From Ardenticatenaceae bacterium (lineage in GTDB: Bacteria > Chloroflexota > Anaerolineae > Promineifilales > Promineifilaceae): a stretch of 64,000 nt of DNA. Below are positions 8,679 through 16,500 of this stretch, piece by piece. The translations under genes were made by a program, and so were the position numbers. Position 1 is the stretch's first letter; every line of letters begins with the position of its first letter. The notes under the pieces are model-generated. The model ran no database searches and had not been told where the DNA came from. It saw only the letters and a program-made list of their open reading frames with translations. The stretch is taken from the NCBI GenBank assembly GCA_020634315.1, contig JACKBV010000026.1, positions 1 to 64,000 on the forward strand, read 5' to 3'.

Positions 8679-10893
8679 AAACGGATTCCATTTCTCCTGG
8701 CAAGGCAATGTGGAAAGTGCTGCCTTGATTGAGTTTGCTTTCAACCCAGATGCGCCCCCCCTGCATTTCTAAGAGAGACTTGGTGATAAATAACCCCAAT
8801 CCCACACCCGCTTCGTGAAAAACTTCATCCCGTTGAGCGCGGAAAAAGCGGGTAAAAATATAGGGAAGGTCGACGGCATTAATACCAATGCCTGTATCGG
8901 TCACGTCAATTCGTGCTTCGTGTGCTGCGGCATCCCAATAAGCATGCAGCTCAACGTGGCCTCCGGCTGGCGTGTAATGGTAGGCATTCTCTAGCAAATT
9001 ATCTAAAGCCCAGGCAAGGCGTTTGTAATCCCCTTGCATCAGCATCGAGCTGTCGCGCAAGACAGCCGCAAATGTGAGACCCTTATCGGCCATACGAGTC
9101 TGCCACCGGTCTGCACTGCTTTGCACCACGTCGGCAATATTGAGCGAGTCGAGATGGAGTTGCAGCGAGCCTTCCTGGATTTCGCTGATTTCGATTAGCT
9201 TGTTGACATGGTTGATTAACTTGTCGGTGTTGCTGCTAACCACATCCAAAAATTGCAAATGATTGGGTGACAGCTTCTCTTGTGCCGCCATTTTTAGTAA
9301 TTCAACATACCCTTTTATGGAGGTCAGGGGCGTGCGTAGTTCGTGGGAGATGCTGGTGATCAATCCATCTTTCAAGTGCTCGGCTTCTGCTTCACGCGTG
9401 ACATCGCGCAGCACAATGACGCGCCCCAATGTGTCGCCAACCGGTGTATTGACAGGGGATAGGGTGCTGCTGAAAACGCGGCTGCCGATTTGATGGCGCG
9501 GGGTCGGCGCCGGTATCTGATTGTCGAGGAGCATGTTGAAGGTGGGGTGGTTGGTGTTGTTTCCGTTTGCGCCATGTCCGTTGGCGGAGTTGAGCGTGGT
9601 CAAAAGGGGTTGTGCGGCGGGATTGGCGGTGATGATTTCGTTGTCCTGGTTGACGAAGATGACGCCGTCGGCAATGCTGTTGAGGATGGCTTCTAGCTTG
9701 CTTGCCTGTTCCAGGAGTTCCCGGTTGCGCTGCACGAGCCGTTCTGTCATGACATCGAATGATTGGGCCAGTGTGCCGATTTCGTCGGCGCGGTTGATGT
9801 GCGTGCGTTGATCGAGATCGCCTTGGGAAACGGCCGTTGACACTTCCACCAAGCGATCAATTGGCTGCAAAATGCGGCTGGCAATGAAAAACCCCAGTGT
9901 GATAACGGCGATGGTTGCCAGCGAAAAGACAATGCTAAGCAGATTGCGGCTGTTCGTTGCCGCTGTCACAATGAAATTGCTGGGGAGCGCAACGCTAAAT
10001 AGGCCGTAGGATTGATTGCGCAGCCGCCAATCGCCATAGGCCAGGCGGTAAGCCTGGTTGAGTACCCTGACCTGACGCAAGGGGACTTCGCCATCGGCAA
10101 CGGCCGTTACCACCTGTTCATTTGCTGACGAAGTTTGCAACAGCCCAATAATAGTTTCGTACCGCGTCTCAGGCTCTTGCAAAAGGCCGCTAACATCTTG
10201 TTCCGGATCAACAAAGCTCGTAGCCAACACCTCGCCATCCCTGGCATACAGCGTCACCTTGGCAAAAGCGCTTTGCGCCAGGCGGGACGTAATCCGGGAT
10301 AAATGATTGCCCACCATCGCCACGCCCACAATATTCCCTTGATCGATAACGGGGCCAATGGTAAACAGCATGGCTCCATCTTCGGCAAAAGCAACAAAAG
10401 ATCGCTTCGTTCCATATCCATCATCAAAACCGGACAGAACCATGTTGACATCGGGAATGGAACTGAAATTAGCGCCCGCACGCAGCGAATGTTCCTCTTG
10501 CGTTGGCCCTCGATACCAGCCGAAAACTTCAATGCCCTTCTGGTTAAGCAGTGTGGCAAAATCCGTATCGCTGGTTGTAATAAGCTGTGGGATTAGTTCT
10601 TGCAGCGCGTCCCCATCTTCATTGGCGATTGCTGTCGCTACCCCTTCTGTATTGGAGATGAGGCGCAAAATGGTCAGCCGTTCCTTTTCGCCGTTGACCA
10701 TGCCTTCCGCTACCAAACGTCCGGCGTCTAGCAGCTGATTGTTAAATCGTTCTTCAAGTGATCCCGTTACTAATTGGGTGACAATAAACGCGCCTGCCCC
10801 AGCTACAATCAGAGTCAATAACAAGTACGGCAAAATAATCTTGGCGCCGATGCTGGTGCGAAACCAGGTGAGAGTGGAGGTAAATTTTGACAT
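8671..10893 (-). CDS. Transmembrane sensor histidine kinase (extracellular sensor-HAMP-PAS-HisKA-HATPase)
   Basis: A 740-residue kinase. One helix (about 17-37) and a second (about 310-335) bracket a roughly 270-residue extracellular sensor of the double-CACHE type. HAMP follows (RILQPIDRLVEVS…DEIGTLAQSF), then a PAS-like segment (ILNSIADGVIFVNQDNEIITANPA). The HisKA box is SHELRTPLTS with phospho-acceptor His517, and the ATPase has N box DNLLENAYHYTP, DTGIG and GLGLFI. All motifs for an active kinase are present. No response regulator lies next to it, so its partner must be elsewhere. It heads the minus-strand set with the stalk protein, glycosidase and TPR lipoprotein. Confidence 0.93.
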   Translation of the reverse strand: MSKFTSTLTWFRTSIGAKIILPYLLLTLIVAGAGAFIVTQLVTGSLEERFNNQLLDAGRLVAEGMVNGEKERLTILRLISNTEGVATAIANEDGDALQELIPQLITTSDTDFATLLNQKGIEVFGWYRGPTQEEHSLRAGANFSSIPDVNMVLSGFDDGYGTKRSFVAFAEDGAMLFTIGPVIDQGNIVGVAMVGNHLSRITSRLAQSAFAKVTLYARDGEVLATSFVDPEQDVSGLLQEPETRYETIIGLLQTSSANEQVVTAVADGEVPLRQVRVLNQAYRLAYGDWRLRNQSYGLFSVALPSNFIVTAATNSRNLLSIVFSLATIAVITLGFFIASRILQPIDRLVEVSTAVSQGDLDQRTHINRADEIGTLAQSFDVMTERLVQRNRELLEQASKLEAILNSIADGVIFVNQDNEIITANPAAQPLLTTLNSANGHGANGNNTNHPTFNMLLDNQIPAPTPRHQIGSRVFSSTLSPVNTPVGDTLGRVIVLRDVTREAEAEHLKDGLITSISHELRTPLTSIKGYVELLKMAAQEKLSPNHLQFLDVVSSNTDKLINHVNKLIEISEIQEGSLQLHLDSLNIADVVQSSADRWQTRMADKGLTFAAVLRDSSMLMQGDYKRLAWALDNLLENAYHYTPAGGHVELHAYWDAAAHEARIDVTDTGIGINAVDLPYIFTRFFRAQRDEVFHEAGVGLGLFITKSLLEMQGGRIWVESKLNQGSTFHIALPGEMESVYA

Positions 10894-11252
10894 ATTGTGA
10901 CAGGTACTACAGGCAACTTCTGGACGATCACCTATGAAAATGGCAAAAGCTGGTGCCAGTAATCAGAAGTTGGTGTCCAATAATCGGCAGGCGATTTGCA
11001 GAAGTGGCTCTTGCCGCCAGTCTGAGGCACATTCATGAAATCCCCCGAAAAAAGAAGTTGTGTAGGCGTGAACAAAATAAGCGAGCTCGTTTTCTGGTGT
11101 GCTCTGGAAAAGCACGACTGATGGATTGCAAAAGGTTTTTACGAGTAACTCAATAACACTACATACAACAGGGCCAACGATGATACAACCTCTGCATCAT
11201 AATTCAGATAAATCCGGAAAAACATAGGTAATTTGGGTCATTTCAGCAGCGG
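10894..11252. other. Intergenic region between divergent kinase and merR
   Basis: About 360 bp without a convincing gene. It holds a 9-bp inverted repeat (CAACTTCTG at 10914-10922, CAGAAGTTG at 10964-10972) near the kinase start that could be an operator. Otherwise I see nothing. Confidence 0.4.
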
Positions 11253-11281
11253 TTGACAGACATTGGCCCTGCGCATACACT
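11253..11281 (+). promoter_or_regulatory. Sigma70 promoter of merR, leaderless geometry
   Basis: TTGACA (11253-11258), a 17-bp spacer and TACACT (11276-11281). The -10 ends 9 nt before the ATG at 11291, so the predicted start is at or within a few nt of the A of ATG. No Shine-Dalgarno sequence is present. Confidence 0.65.
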
Positions 11282-11290
11282 CTGCTCACT

Positions 11291-12034
11291 ATGTTGACGA
11301 TTGGACAATTGGCAAAACAGGTCGGCTTGCGGCCGTCGGCGCTGCGTTATTATGAAGATGAAGGGCTGCTGACGCCAAACGGCCGTTCCGAGTCAGGTTA
11401 TCGCCTTTATCATCCCGAAGCCGAACAGCGCCTGCGCCTGATTCAGCGTGCACAGCGTCTTGGCTTTGCGCTGACCGATATTCGCACCTTGTTGGATGCC
11501 TGGGAGACTGGCAATTTAAGCAATGCAGACCTGGTGGCAACGGCCGAACAGCGGCATTTGGCCTTGGAACGACAACTGACGGAACTGCTCATTCTGAAAC
11601 ATGAATTGGAGCTGTTTTTGCAAGATTTGTACCACCGACATGATGATGGTGCGGCTGCCGATTTTGCGCAGATGGTGCAGCGCGTGTGCGCCAATCCGCT
11701 GACACAGCCACCGGCACAAACGCTGCTCGATTGGCTGGCGCAGACGACCGCTTGTGGTTTGACAAGTGACACGGCGCAGGCGATGTTGTTGCAGCTGCGT
11801 GGACAACATGTGCATGTGTGGCAGGAGGAGGATGCGTATCATGTGTTGGTGGTGAGTGAGGATACGGCCGTTGCCAATGCCCTGCAACAGCTTGCCCAAC
11901 TAGAAGCCAATTGCCAGATACACCAGCATCCCATCCCCGAACTGACATACGATGACGAAGGCTACCACCTCGTTGTGCGCGGCGACAATGCCTTTATATT
12001 TGCCCGCCTTTTTATGGCCTTAGAACAAGAATAA
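11291..12034 (+). CDS. MerR-family transcriptional regulator
   Basis: A 247-residue regulator. The N-terminal winged HTH has the family pattern (LTIGQLAKQVGLRPSALRYY, EDEGLL, SGYRLYHPE), followed by the long dimerisation helix (about 80-115). The C-terminal 130 residues are much longer than the metal-loop of ZntR/CadR and lack the usual Cys cluster (only scattered Cys), so the inducer is not obvious. It sits 68 bp upstream of a P1B metal ATPase whose promoter contains a MerR-type operator. The inferred role is metal- or stress-triggered activation of that pump by untwisting its 20-bp spacer. Confidence 0.88.
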   Translation: MLTIGQLAKQVGLRPSALRYYEDEGLLTPNGRSESGYRLYHPEAEQRLRLIQRAQRLGFALTDIRTLLDAWETGNLSNADLVATAEQRHLALERQLTELLILKHELELFLQDLYHRHDDGAAADFAQMVQRVCANPLTQPPAQTLLDWLAQTTACGLTSDTAQAMLLQLRGQHVHVWQEEDAYHVLVVSEDTAVANALQQLAQLEANCQIHQHPIPELTYDDEGYHLVVRGDNAFIFARLFMALEQE

Positions 12035-12064
12035 GGCGTTAGCAAAGAAGAACCGCGCAACCGC

Positions 12065-12096
12065 TTGACATTCAACCCGACTTGAAGGTTTATAAT
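12065..12096 (+). promoter_or_regulatory. MerR-type promoter/operator of the P1B ATPase
   Basis: TTGACA (12065-12070) and TATAAT (12091-12096) are 20 bp apart, the overlong spacer typical of MerR targets. A near-perfect dyad (ACATTCAA 12068-12075, TTGAAGGT 12082-12089, one mismatch) is centred in the spacer. The -10 ends 6 nt before the ATG at 12103, implying a leaderless message. Confidence 0.8.
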
Positions 12097-12102
12097 CTGC
12101 GC

Positions 12103-14388
12103 ATGATGACAGATAGTAAACCAAACGAACAGGTTTTTCGTGTTACCGGCATGGATTGCGCCAGTTGCGCCACCAATGTAGAGAAAGGCGTGGCGAGGCT
12201 TGACGGCGTGACCATGAGCAGCATCAATTTCACGACAGAACTGCTGCGCGTGCAGGGCGATGTGTCTTCAGAAACAGTCGTGGCGCGTATTCGTGAAATT
12301 GGTTATGACGTGGCTGATGCTTCCTCCGGCGAAACCTCGCACGCCGCCTCCGATTTTCACTCACCCAATTTTCTGCAATTTATGTGGCAGCGGCGCGAAA
12401 CGCAGTTAGCGTTGTTGGGCGCGGTTTTGATTTTGCCCGGCTTGCTGTTTAATGAACTGCTGCCAATGTTGGGTTGGGAACATCCATTTTTGAATTTAAC
12501 ATCGGTGGCGGCGTTGGCTGTTGCCGGCTATCCCATCGCCCTCAGTGCGCTGCGCACATTGCGCATTAATCGAGAAATCAACATCAATTTATTGATGACC
12601 ATTGCCGCCATCGGTGCGGTGGTGATTGGTGCCTATACCGAAGCCGGGTTGGTGATGGTTTTGTTTGCGGTTGGCGAAGCTTTAGAAGGGTACACGGCCG
12701 GTCGTGCGCGTGACTCAATTCGAGGATTAATGGCGCTGGCGCCGCAGGAAGCGGTGGTGCTGCGACCTTGCTATGATTGCGCCGGGCATTTGGGGCAAGA
12801 TGGGTACACAGGTGGCCCATGTCCGTTTTGCGGCCTGGAGGAACATCGCGTGCCAATCGCGGATTTGCGTGTGGGCGAGACGATTGTGGTGAAGCCGGGG
12901 GAGCGGGTGGCTATGGACGGCCGTATCCTTTCCGGCAATTCATCTGTTAACCAGGCACCCATTACCGGCGAAAGCCGCCTGGTGGCAAAGCATGCTGGCG
13001 ACACCGTGTTTGCCAGCAGCATCAATGGCGAAGGCACGCTGGAAGTGGAAGTGACCCATCTGGCGGAAGACAACACCATCAGCCGCCTGATTCAAATGGT
13101 GGAAGCGGCACAAGAACGTCGTGCCCCCGCCCAACGTTTTGTGGACCAATTCGCAAAATATTACACGCCGGGCGTCGTTCTCATTGCCGCACTGGTGGCG
13201 GCTGTGCCGCCGCTGTTTTTTGATGCGCCTTTTTGGAATCCGGCTCCGGGGGAGCAGGGCTGGCTGTATCGCGCCTTGACATTGCTGGTTGTGGCATGCC
13301 CATGCGCATTGGTCATTAGCACGCCGGTCAGCCTGATTAGCGCCATTAGCAATGGGGCGCGGCACGGTGTCTTGGTGAAGGGCGGGGCGTATTTAGAAGC
13401 CTTGGCGCAGGTGCGTGCCGTGGCGTTTGACAAGACGGGGACATTAACGCTGGGACAACCGGCTGTGGTGGCGGCGCGGTCATGGCAATGTACGAATCCG
13501 GCGACCGGGCGCTGCACCGATTGTGATGATTTGGTGGCGCTGGCTCATGCGGTGGAGCAGCGCAGCGAGCACCCGCTGGCGCAGGCGGTGACGGCGGAAG
13601 CGGTGGCACGCGGTGTGCAGGCGCACTATGGCGCGGCGCAAGGGGTGACGGCTTTGGCGGGGCGAGGGGTGACGGGTATGGTAAACGGCCGTTCCGTGAC
13701 CATCGGCAGCCATGCCTACTTTGACGATCATCAGGCGCATGCCAAACATTGTGCAGACCTGGAGGCGGCGAATCAGGCGGGATATACGACGATGTTGGTT
13801 AGCGCCGATGGCGCATATCAGGGGTATATTGCGGTGGCGGATAAGGTGCGCGGCAGCAGCGAAACGGCCGTTTCTGCTCTAAAGGCGCTCGGATTGACGC
13901 CATTGGTGATGCTTACTGGCGATAATGAGACGACGGCGGGACAAATTGCGCAGCAGGTTGGGTTGACGGATGTGCGTGCTAATTGTTTGCCAGAGGATAA
14001 GGTAACGGCCGTTACCCAACTACGGCAGCAGTACGATCATGTCGCCATGGTGGGCGATGGCATTAACGATGCACCAGCACTGGCAACGGCATCTGTGGGT
14101 ATTGCCATTGGGCGCACGGCACAGGCCATGGAAACGGCCGATGTCGTGTTGTTGGGCGATGATTTGCACCAGCTTCCTTTTGCCATTCGTCTGGCGCGGG
14201 CAGCCATGCGCACCATTTACGCCAATGTGGTTCTTAGCCTGGGCATCAAATTAATCTTTTTGATTTTAGTCTTGATGGGATGGGGCAGCATGTGGCTTGC
14301 TGTGTTTGCCGATATGGGCGCGTCGCTGTTGGTGACGTTAAATGGGATGCGCCTGCTGCGTCGGCCTACGTTTGATTCATCCCGGTAA
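12103..14388 (+). CDS. Heavy-metal P1B-type ATPase (Zn/Cd/Pb exporter type) with extra Cys motifs
   Basis: The ATG at 12103 is chosen because an in-frame TTG at 12082 lies inside the promoter; this gives 761 residues. Order: HMA domain with GMDCASC (Cys19, Cys22), membrane helices, actuator domain, CPC (399-401) in the ion-path helix, DKTGT with phosphorylated Asp443, the SEHPLAQAV nucleotide motif and GDGINDAPAL hinge. This set defines metal export from the cytosol. CPC with DMG near the C-terminus favours Zn/Cd/Pb over Cu. Unusual: a four-Cys zinc-ribbon-like insert in the actuator domain (Cys223, 226, 240, 243) and three Cys in the N-domain (463, 471, 474). These may be metal-sensing sites (inference). 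Confidence 0.93.
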   Translation: MMTDSKPNEQVFRVTGMDCASCATNVEKGVARLDGVTMSSINFTTELLRVQGDVSSETVVARIREIGYDVADASSGETSHAASDFHSPNFLQFMWQRRETQLALLGAVLILPGLLFNELLPMLGWEHPFLNLTSVAALAVAGYPIALSALRTLRINREININLLMTIAAIGAVVIGAYTEAGLVMVLFAVGEALEGYTAGRARDSIRGLMALAPQEAVVLRPCYDCAGHLGQDGYTGGPCPFCGLEEHRVPIADLRVGETIVVKPGERVAMDGRILSGNSSVNQAPITGESRLVAKHAGDTVFASSINGEGTLEVEVTHLAEDNTISRLIQMVEAAQERRAPAQRFVDQFAKYYTPGVVLIAALVAAVPPLFFDAPFWNPAPGEQGWLYRALTLLVVACPCALVISTPVSLISAISNGARHGVLVKGGAYLEALAQVRAVAFDKTGTLTLGQPAVVAARSWQCTNPATGRCTDCDDLVALAHAVEQRSEHPLAQAVTAEAVARGVQAHYGAAQGVTALAGRGVTGMVNGRSVTIGSHAYFDDHQAHAKHCADLEAANQAGYTTMLVSADGAYQGYIAVADKVRGSSETAVSALKALGLTPLVMLTGDNETTAGQIAQQVGLTDVRANCLPEDKVTAVTQLRQQYDHVAMVGDGINDAPALATASVGIAIGRTAQAMETADVVLLGDDLHQLPFAIRLARAAMRTIYANVVLSLGIKLIFLILVLMGWGSMWLAVFADMGASLLVTLNGMRLLRRPTFDSSR

Positions 14389-14463
14389 GGTGGTTGATAG
14401 AACCAGAGCACGGTGCCAATGGTCGCACTCAATCGTTTTCTGGTTGCCGGATGATGTCGGCTA

Positions 14464-15261
14464 TCACATCTGGTTTTCCGTGTCTTCCAAAGCGTCTCGT
14501 AGCCAGAGTTCGGGCCAGGCCAGCGTCGCCTGCGCCAGGAGCATGATAGCCAACACATAGGTGGGCGAGATAATGATGACCAGTGGGGTGCTGGGGTTGA
14601 CGAAGACCGCGTAACCGATGAGGGCATCGGAAAAGACGAATGACGTGGCTCCCAAAGCGGCTGTTGCGCGAAAGAGAAACGGCCGTTCCCGATACGCCAG
14701 ACCGAGGTAGACGACAGCCGCCATCAAGCCGAGGGCTAGCACGTAAGGGGCGACGATAAGTGATTGGCTGCCGTTGTAGACAAAGACGATGAAAACAACG
14801 GGCGTCAGGACGAGCCAGAAAAGTGTAGTGCGCCACGAAGTGGAGCGCAGAGCGGGCGAGGCTGCTATTCGCCGGGGGTTGAGATGCAAAATGCCGCTGT
14901 GCGCGGCGATGAGACAAAACTGCATCACCAGATAAATCCCGGCCCCGATAAAAAAGTTCTGGTAAATGATAATCGTGGCAACGAGGCCAATGGCCATGGT
15001 GACCACCATCATGTTGAGGTAGCGGCGTGGCTGCAACGGTGTCTCTGGCACGGGATTGGTGCGGGCAATCAGTTGTGCCCAGCGGTCGGCGTCAATGCCC
15101 CAGAACCGCCAGAGGATGGTGGCGCTGAGGACGATGATGCTGGCTGACCAGACAATGGGTAACGGCCGTTCACCAGTTTGCGCATGAATGACTGCTGCGG
15201 CCAAGATGATGACAAAGGCCAACAGCACGAGTACAAATAACACGGATCGTCGCTTCTTCAT
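14464..15261 (-). CDS. YhhN/TMEM86-like integral membrane protein
   Basis: A 265-residue polytopic protein of about seven or eight membrane helices with little loop sequence. The segment ALGATSFVFSDALIGYAVF resembles the conserved (A/S)xxFxxSD core of the YhhN/TMEM86 family, some members of which are lysoplasmalogenases. That match is by eye and short, so the enzymatic label is tentative. It converges with the metal ATPase across 75 bp with no clear terminator. No operon partner is evident; the next minus-strand gene begins 257 bp away. Confidence 0.55.
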   Translation of the reverse strand: MKKRRSVLFVLVLLAFVIILAAAVIHAQTGERPLPIVWSASIIVLSATILWRFWGIDADRWAQLIARTNPVPETPLQPRRYLNMMVVTMAIGLVATIIIYQNFFIGAGIYLVMQFCLIAAHSGILHLNPRRIAASPALRSTSWRTTLFWLVLTPVVFIVFVYNGSQSLIVAPYVLALGLMAAVVYLGLAYRERPFLFRATAALGATSFVFSDALIGYAVFVNPSTPLVIIISPTYVLAIMLLAQATLAWPELWLRDALEDTENQM

Positions 15262-15518
15262 TTAGAAATTATAGCGACTATTTTCTGGCTTGTGGATTGC
15301 AAAACTACAAAGGTGAAGCGCCGTTGCGCCATAGTCTGCTCTGTATGGCGGCAACTTTATCTCGCCAATTCCCAAACGAGCGGGGCAAGTGGCTGCTTTT
15401 CGTCTGACCGGGCTTGTTACATTATGATGTGGGCCTTGACCAGTCTCGGCAATGTTTATGCGCGGAGCTATGAACATGCCAAGGCTCAAGATGGTTTCAA
15501 GAGCGGCCCCGCTTCAAG
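15262..15518. other. Intergenic gap, nothing recognised
   Basis: 257 bp between two minus-strand membrane-protein genes. I see no ORF with coding character, no hairpin followed by a T-run and no strong promoter. Confidence 0.4.
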
Positions 15519-16154
15519 CTATATAGGATTGTCTTGCTGTGTTTCCTCATTGGAAACGGCCGTAACGGTCTCGATTTGGCGGAAAACTCGGTGGCAAAGG
15601 CGATAGAGGAAATAAGCAGGGACGCTGCCGAAGAGGAGAAGGACGACGGGAAGGTAGTAAACTACCAGGGCGGTGAGCAAGACGAGCAGGACGGCCGATA
15701 TGGTTGTTATGGGCGAGCTGATGGCGATGATGAACGAGTTTTTGATGATGTGCAGCCATCCGGCATGGTACTGTGCCATGACGGGGAAAATGTAAACGGC
15801 CGTTGCCAGGTAAATCACCCCCAGCGAAAGGACCAAAACCAGTAAGGGTGTCCGTGCCCAAGACGTGATGCTGCGCACAAACAAGAAATCGGCAAGCAGT
15901 ACCAGACCGACCACCGTCCAGGTCAGGCCAACAGCCAGACTTTGCCCAAAATTCTCGCGCATATAGCGGAAAAAGGATTTGAAAAACCCCGTCTCTTTGC
16001 CTTTTACCCAATCTCGCACAACGGCAAACAAAGCGGCCGTTGCCGGAAAAATTGTGATGATGGGCACACAGGCCAGCAGCCACAAAAGGTTGAGCAAGAA
16101 AAAATCGGACACCGTGTCCAGCCAACGGTACAGTCGCGTGTCAAGCAAATTCAC
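15519..16154 (-). CDS. DUF624 (YesL-like) membrane protein
   Basis: A 211-residue protein with about five membrane helices. Its N-terminus (LYRWLDTVSDFFLLNLLWLL, followed by CVPIITIFPATAALFAVVRD) fits the DUF624/YesL family, which in Firmicutes and Chloroflexi often sits beside carbohydrate importers; its role is unknown. GWLHIIKNSFIIAI also matches the family layout. No sugar genes are adjacent here. Confidence 0.75.
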   Translation of the reverse strand: MNLLDTRLYRWLDTVSDFFLLNLLWLLACVPIITIFPATAALFAVVRDWVKGKETGFFKSFFRYMRENFGQSLAVGLTWTVVGLVLLADFLFVRSITSWARTPLLVLVLSLGVIYLATAVYIFPVMAQYHAGWLHIIKNSFIIAISSPITTISAVLLVLLTALVVYYLPVVLLLFGSVPAYFLYRLCHRVFRQIETVTAVSNEETQQDNPI

Positions 16155-16442
16155 GATAGGTATCCTGTTGCATGTAGATTTCGGTATCTGACTGCAAGGT
16201 CGCTATGTTCTGTTGTTGTGAAGTGCTGCTGAACGTCAACAATGCGCCAAGACAGTCAGGTGATGTCGCCTAGTATACCCGGCAATGCTTTTTCTCGCCC
16301 GCCACATGGTCGCACGCCACCACGCAGCTAACGCGGCAAATACGCAGCAGCAGGCCAAGGTGTAAGCGATCATCATTTTTCAAGCAGCAGTGGCATCTCT
16401 AACTGCCAACGCTTGCAAAGATGGTTACATCTATGAATAAAT
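16155..16442. other. Intergenic region upstream of the XPB operon
   Basis: About 290 bp between divergent genes. I see no ORF, RNA gene or strong inverted repeat. It must hold the DUF624 promoter, which I could not place. Confidence 0.35.
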
Positions 16443-16471
16443 TTGCGAGTGGGCTTTCCCTGCTGCATAAT
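16443..16471 (+). promoter_or_regulatory. Probable promoter of the XPB operon
   Basis: TTGCGA (16443-16448), a 17-bp spacer and CATAAT (16466-16471) give a start near 16478 and a 20-odd-nt leader. No Shine-Dalgarno is visible before the ATG at 16501. Confidence 0.45.
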
Positions 16472-16500
16472 CCATGAATTCCAAAGTGAATTGTTGAGTT

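Noticed and set aside
10953..11156. 67-codon open frame between the kinase and merR
   Set aside because: No ribosome-binding site, odd composition rich in Arg/Lys/Cys and no family resemblance; it is probably chance.
12082..12102. TTG start for the P1B ATPase
   Set aside because: It lies inside the MerR operator and upstream of the -10 box, so it cannot be in the transcript; ATG 12103 is used.
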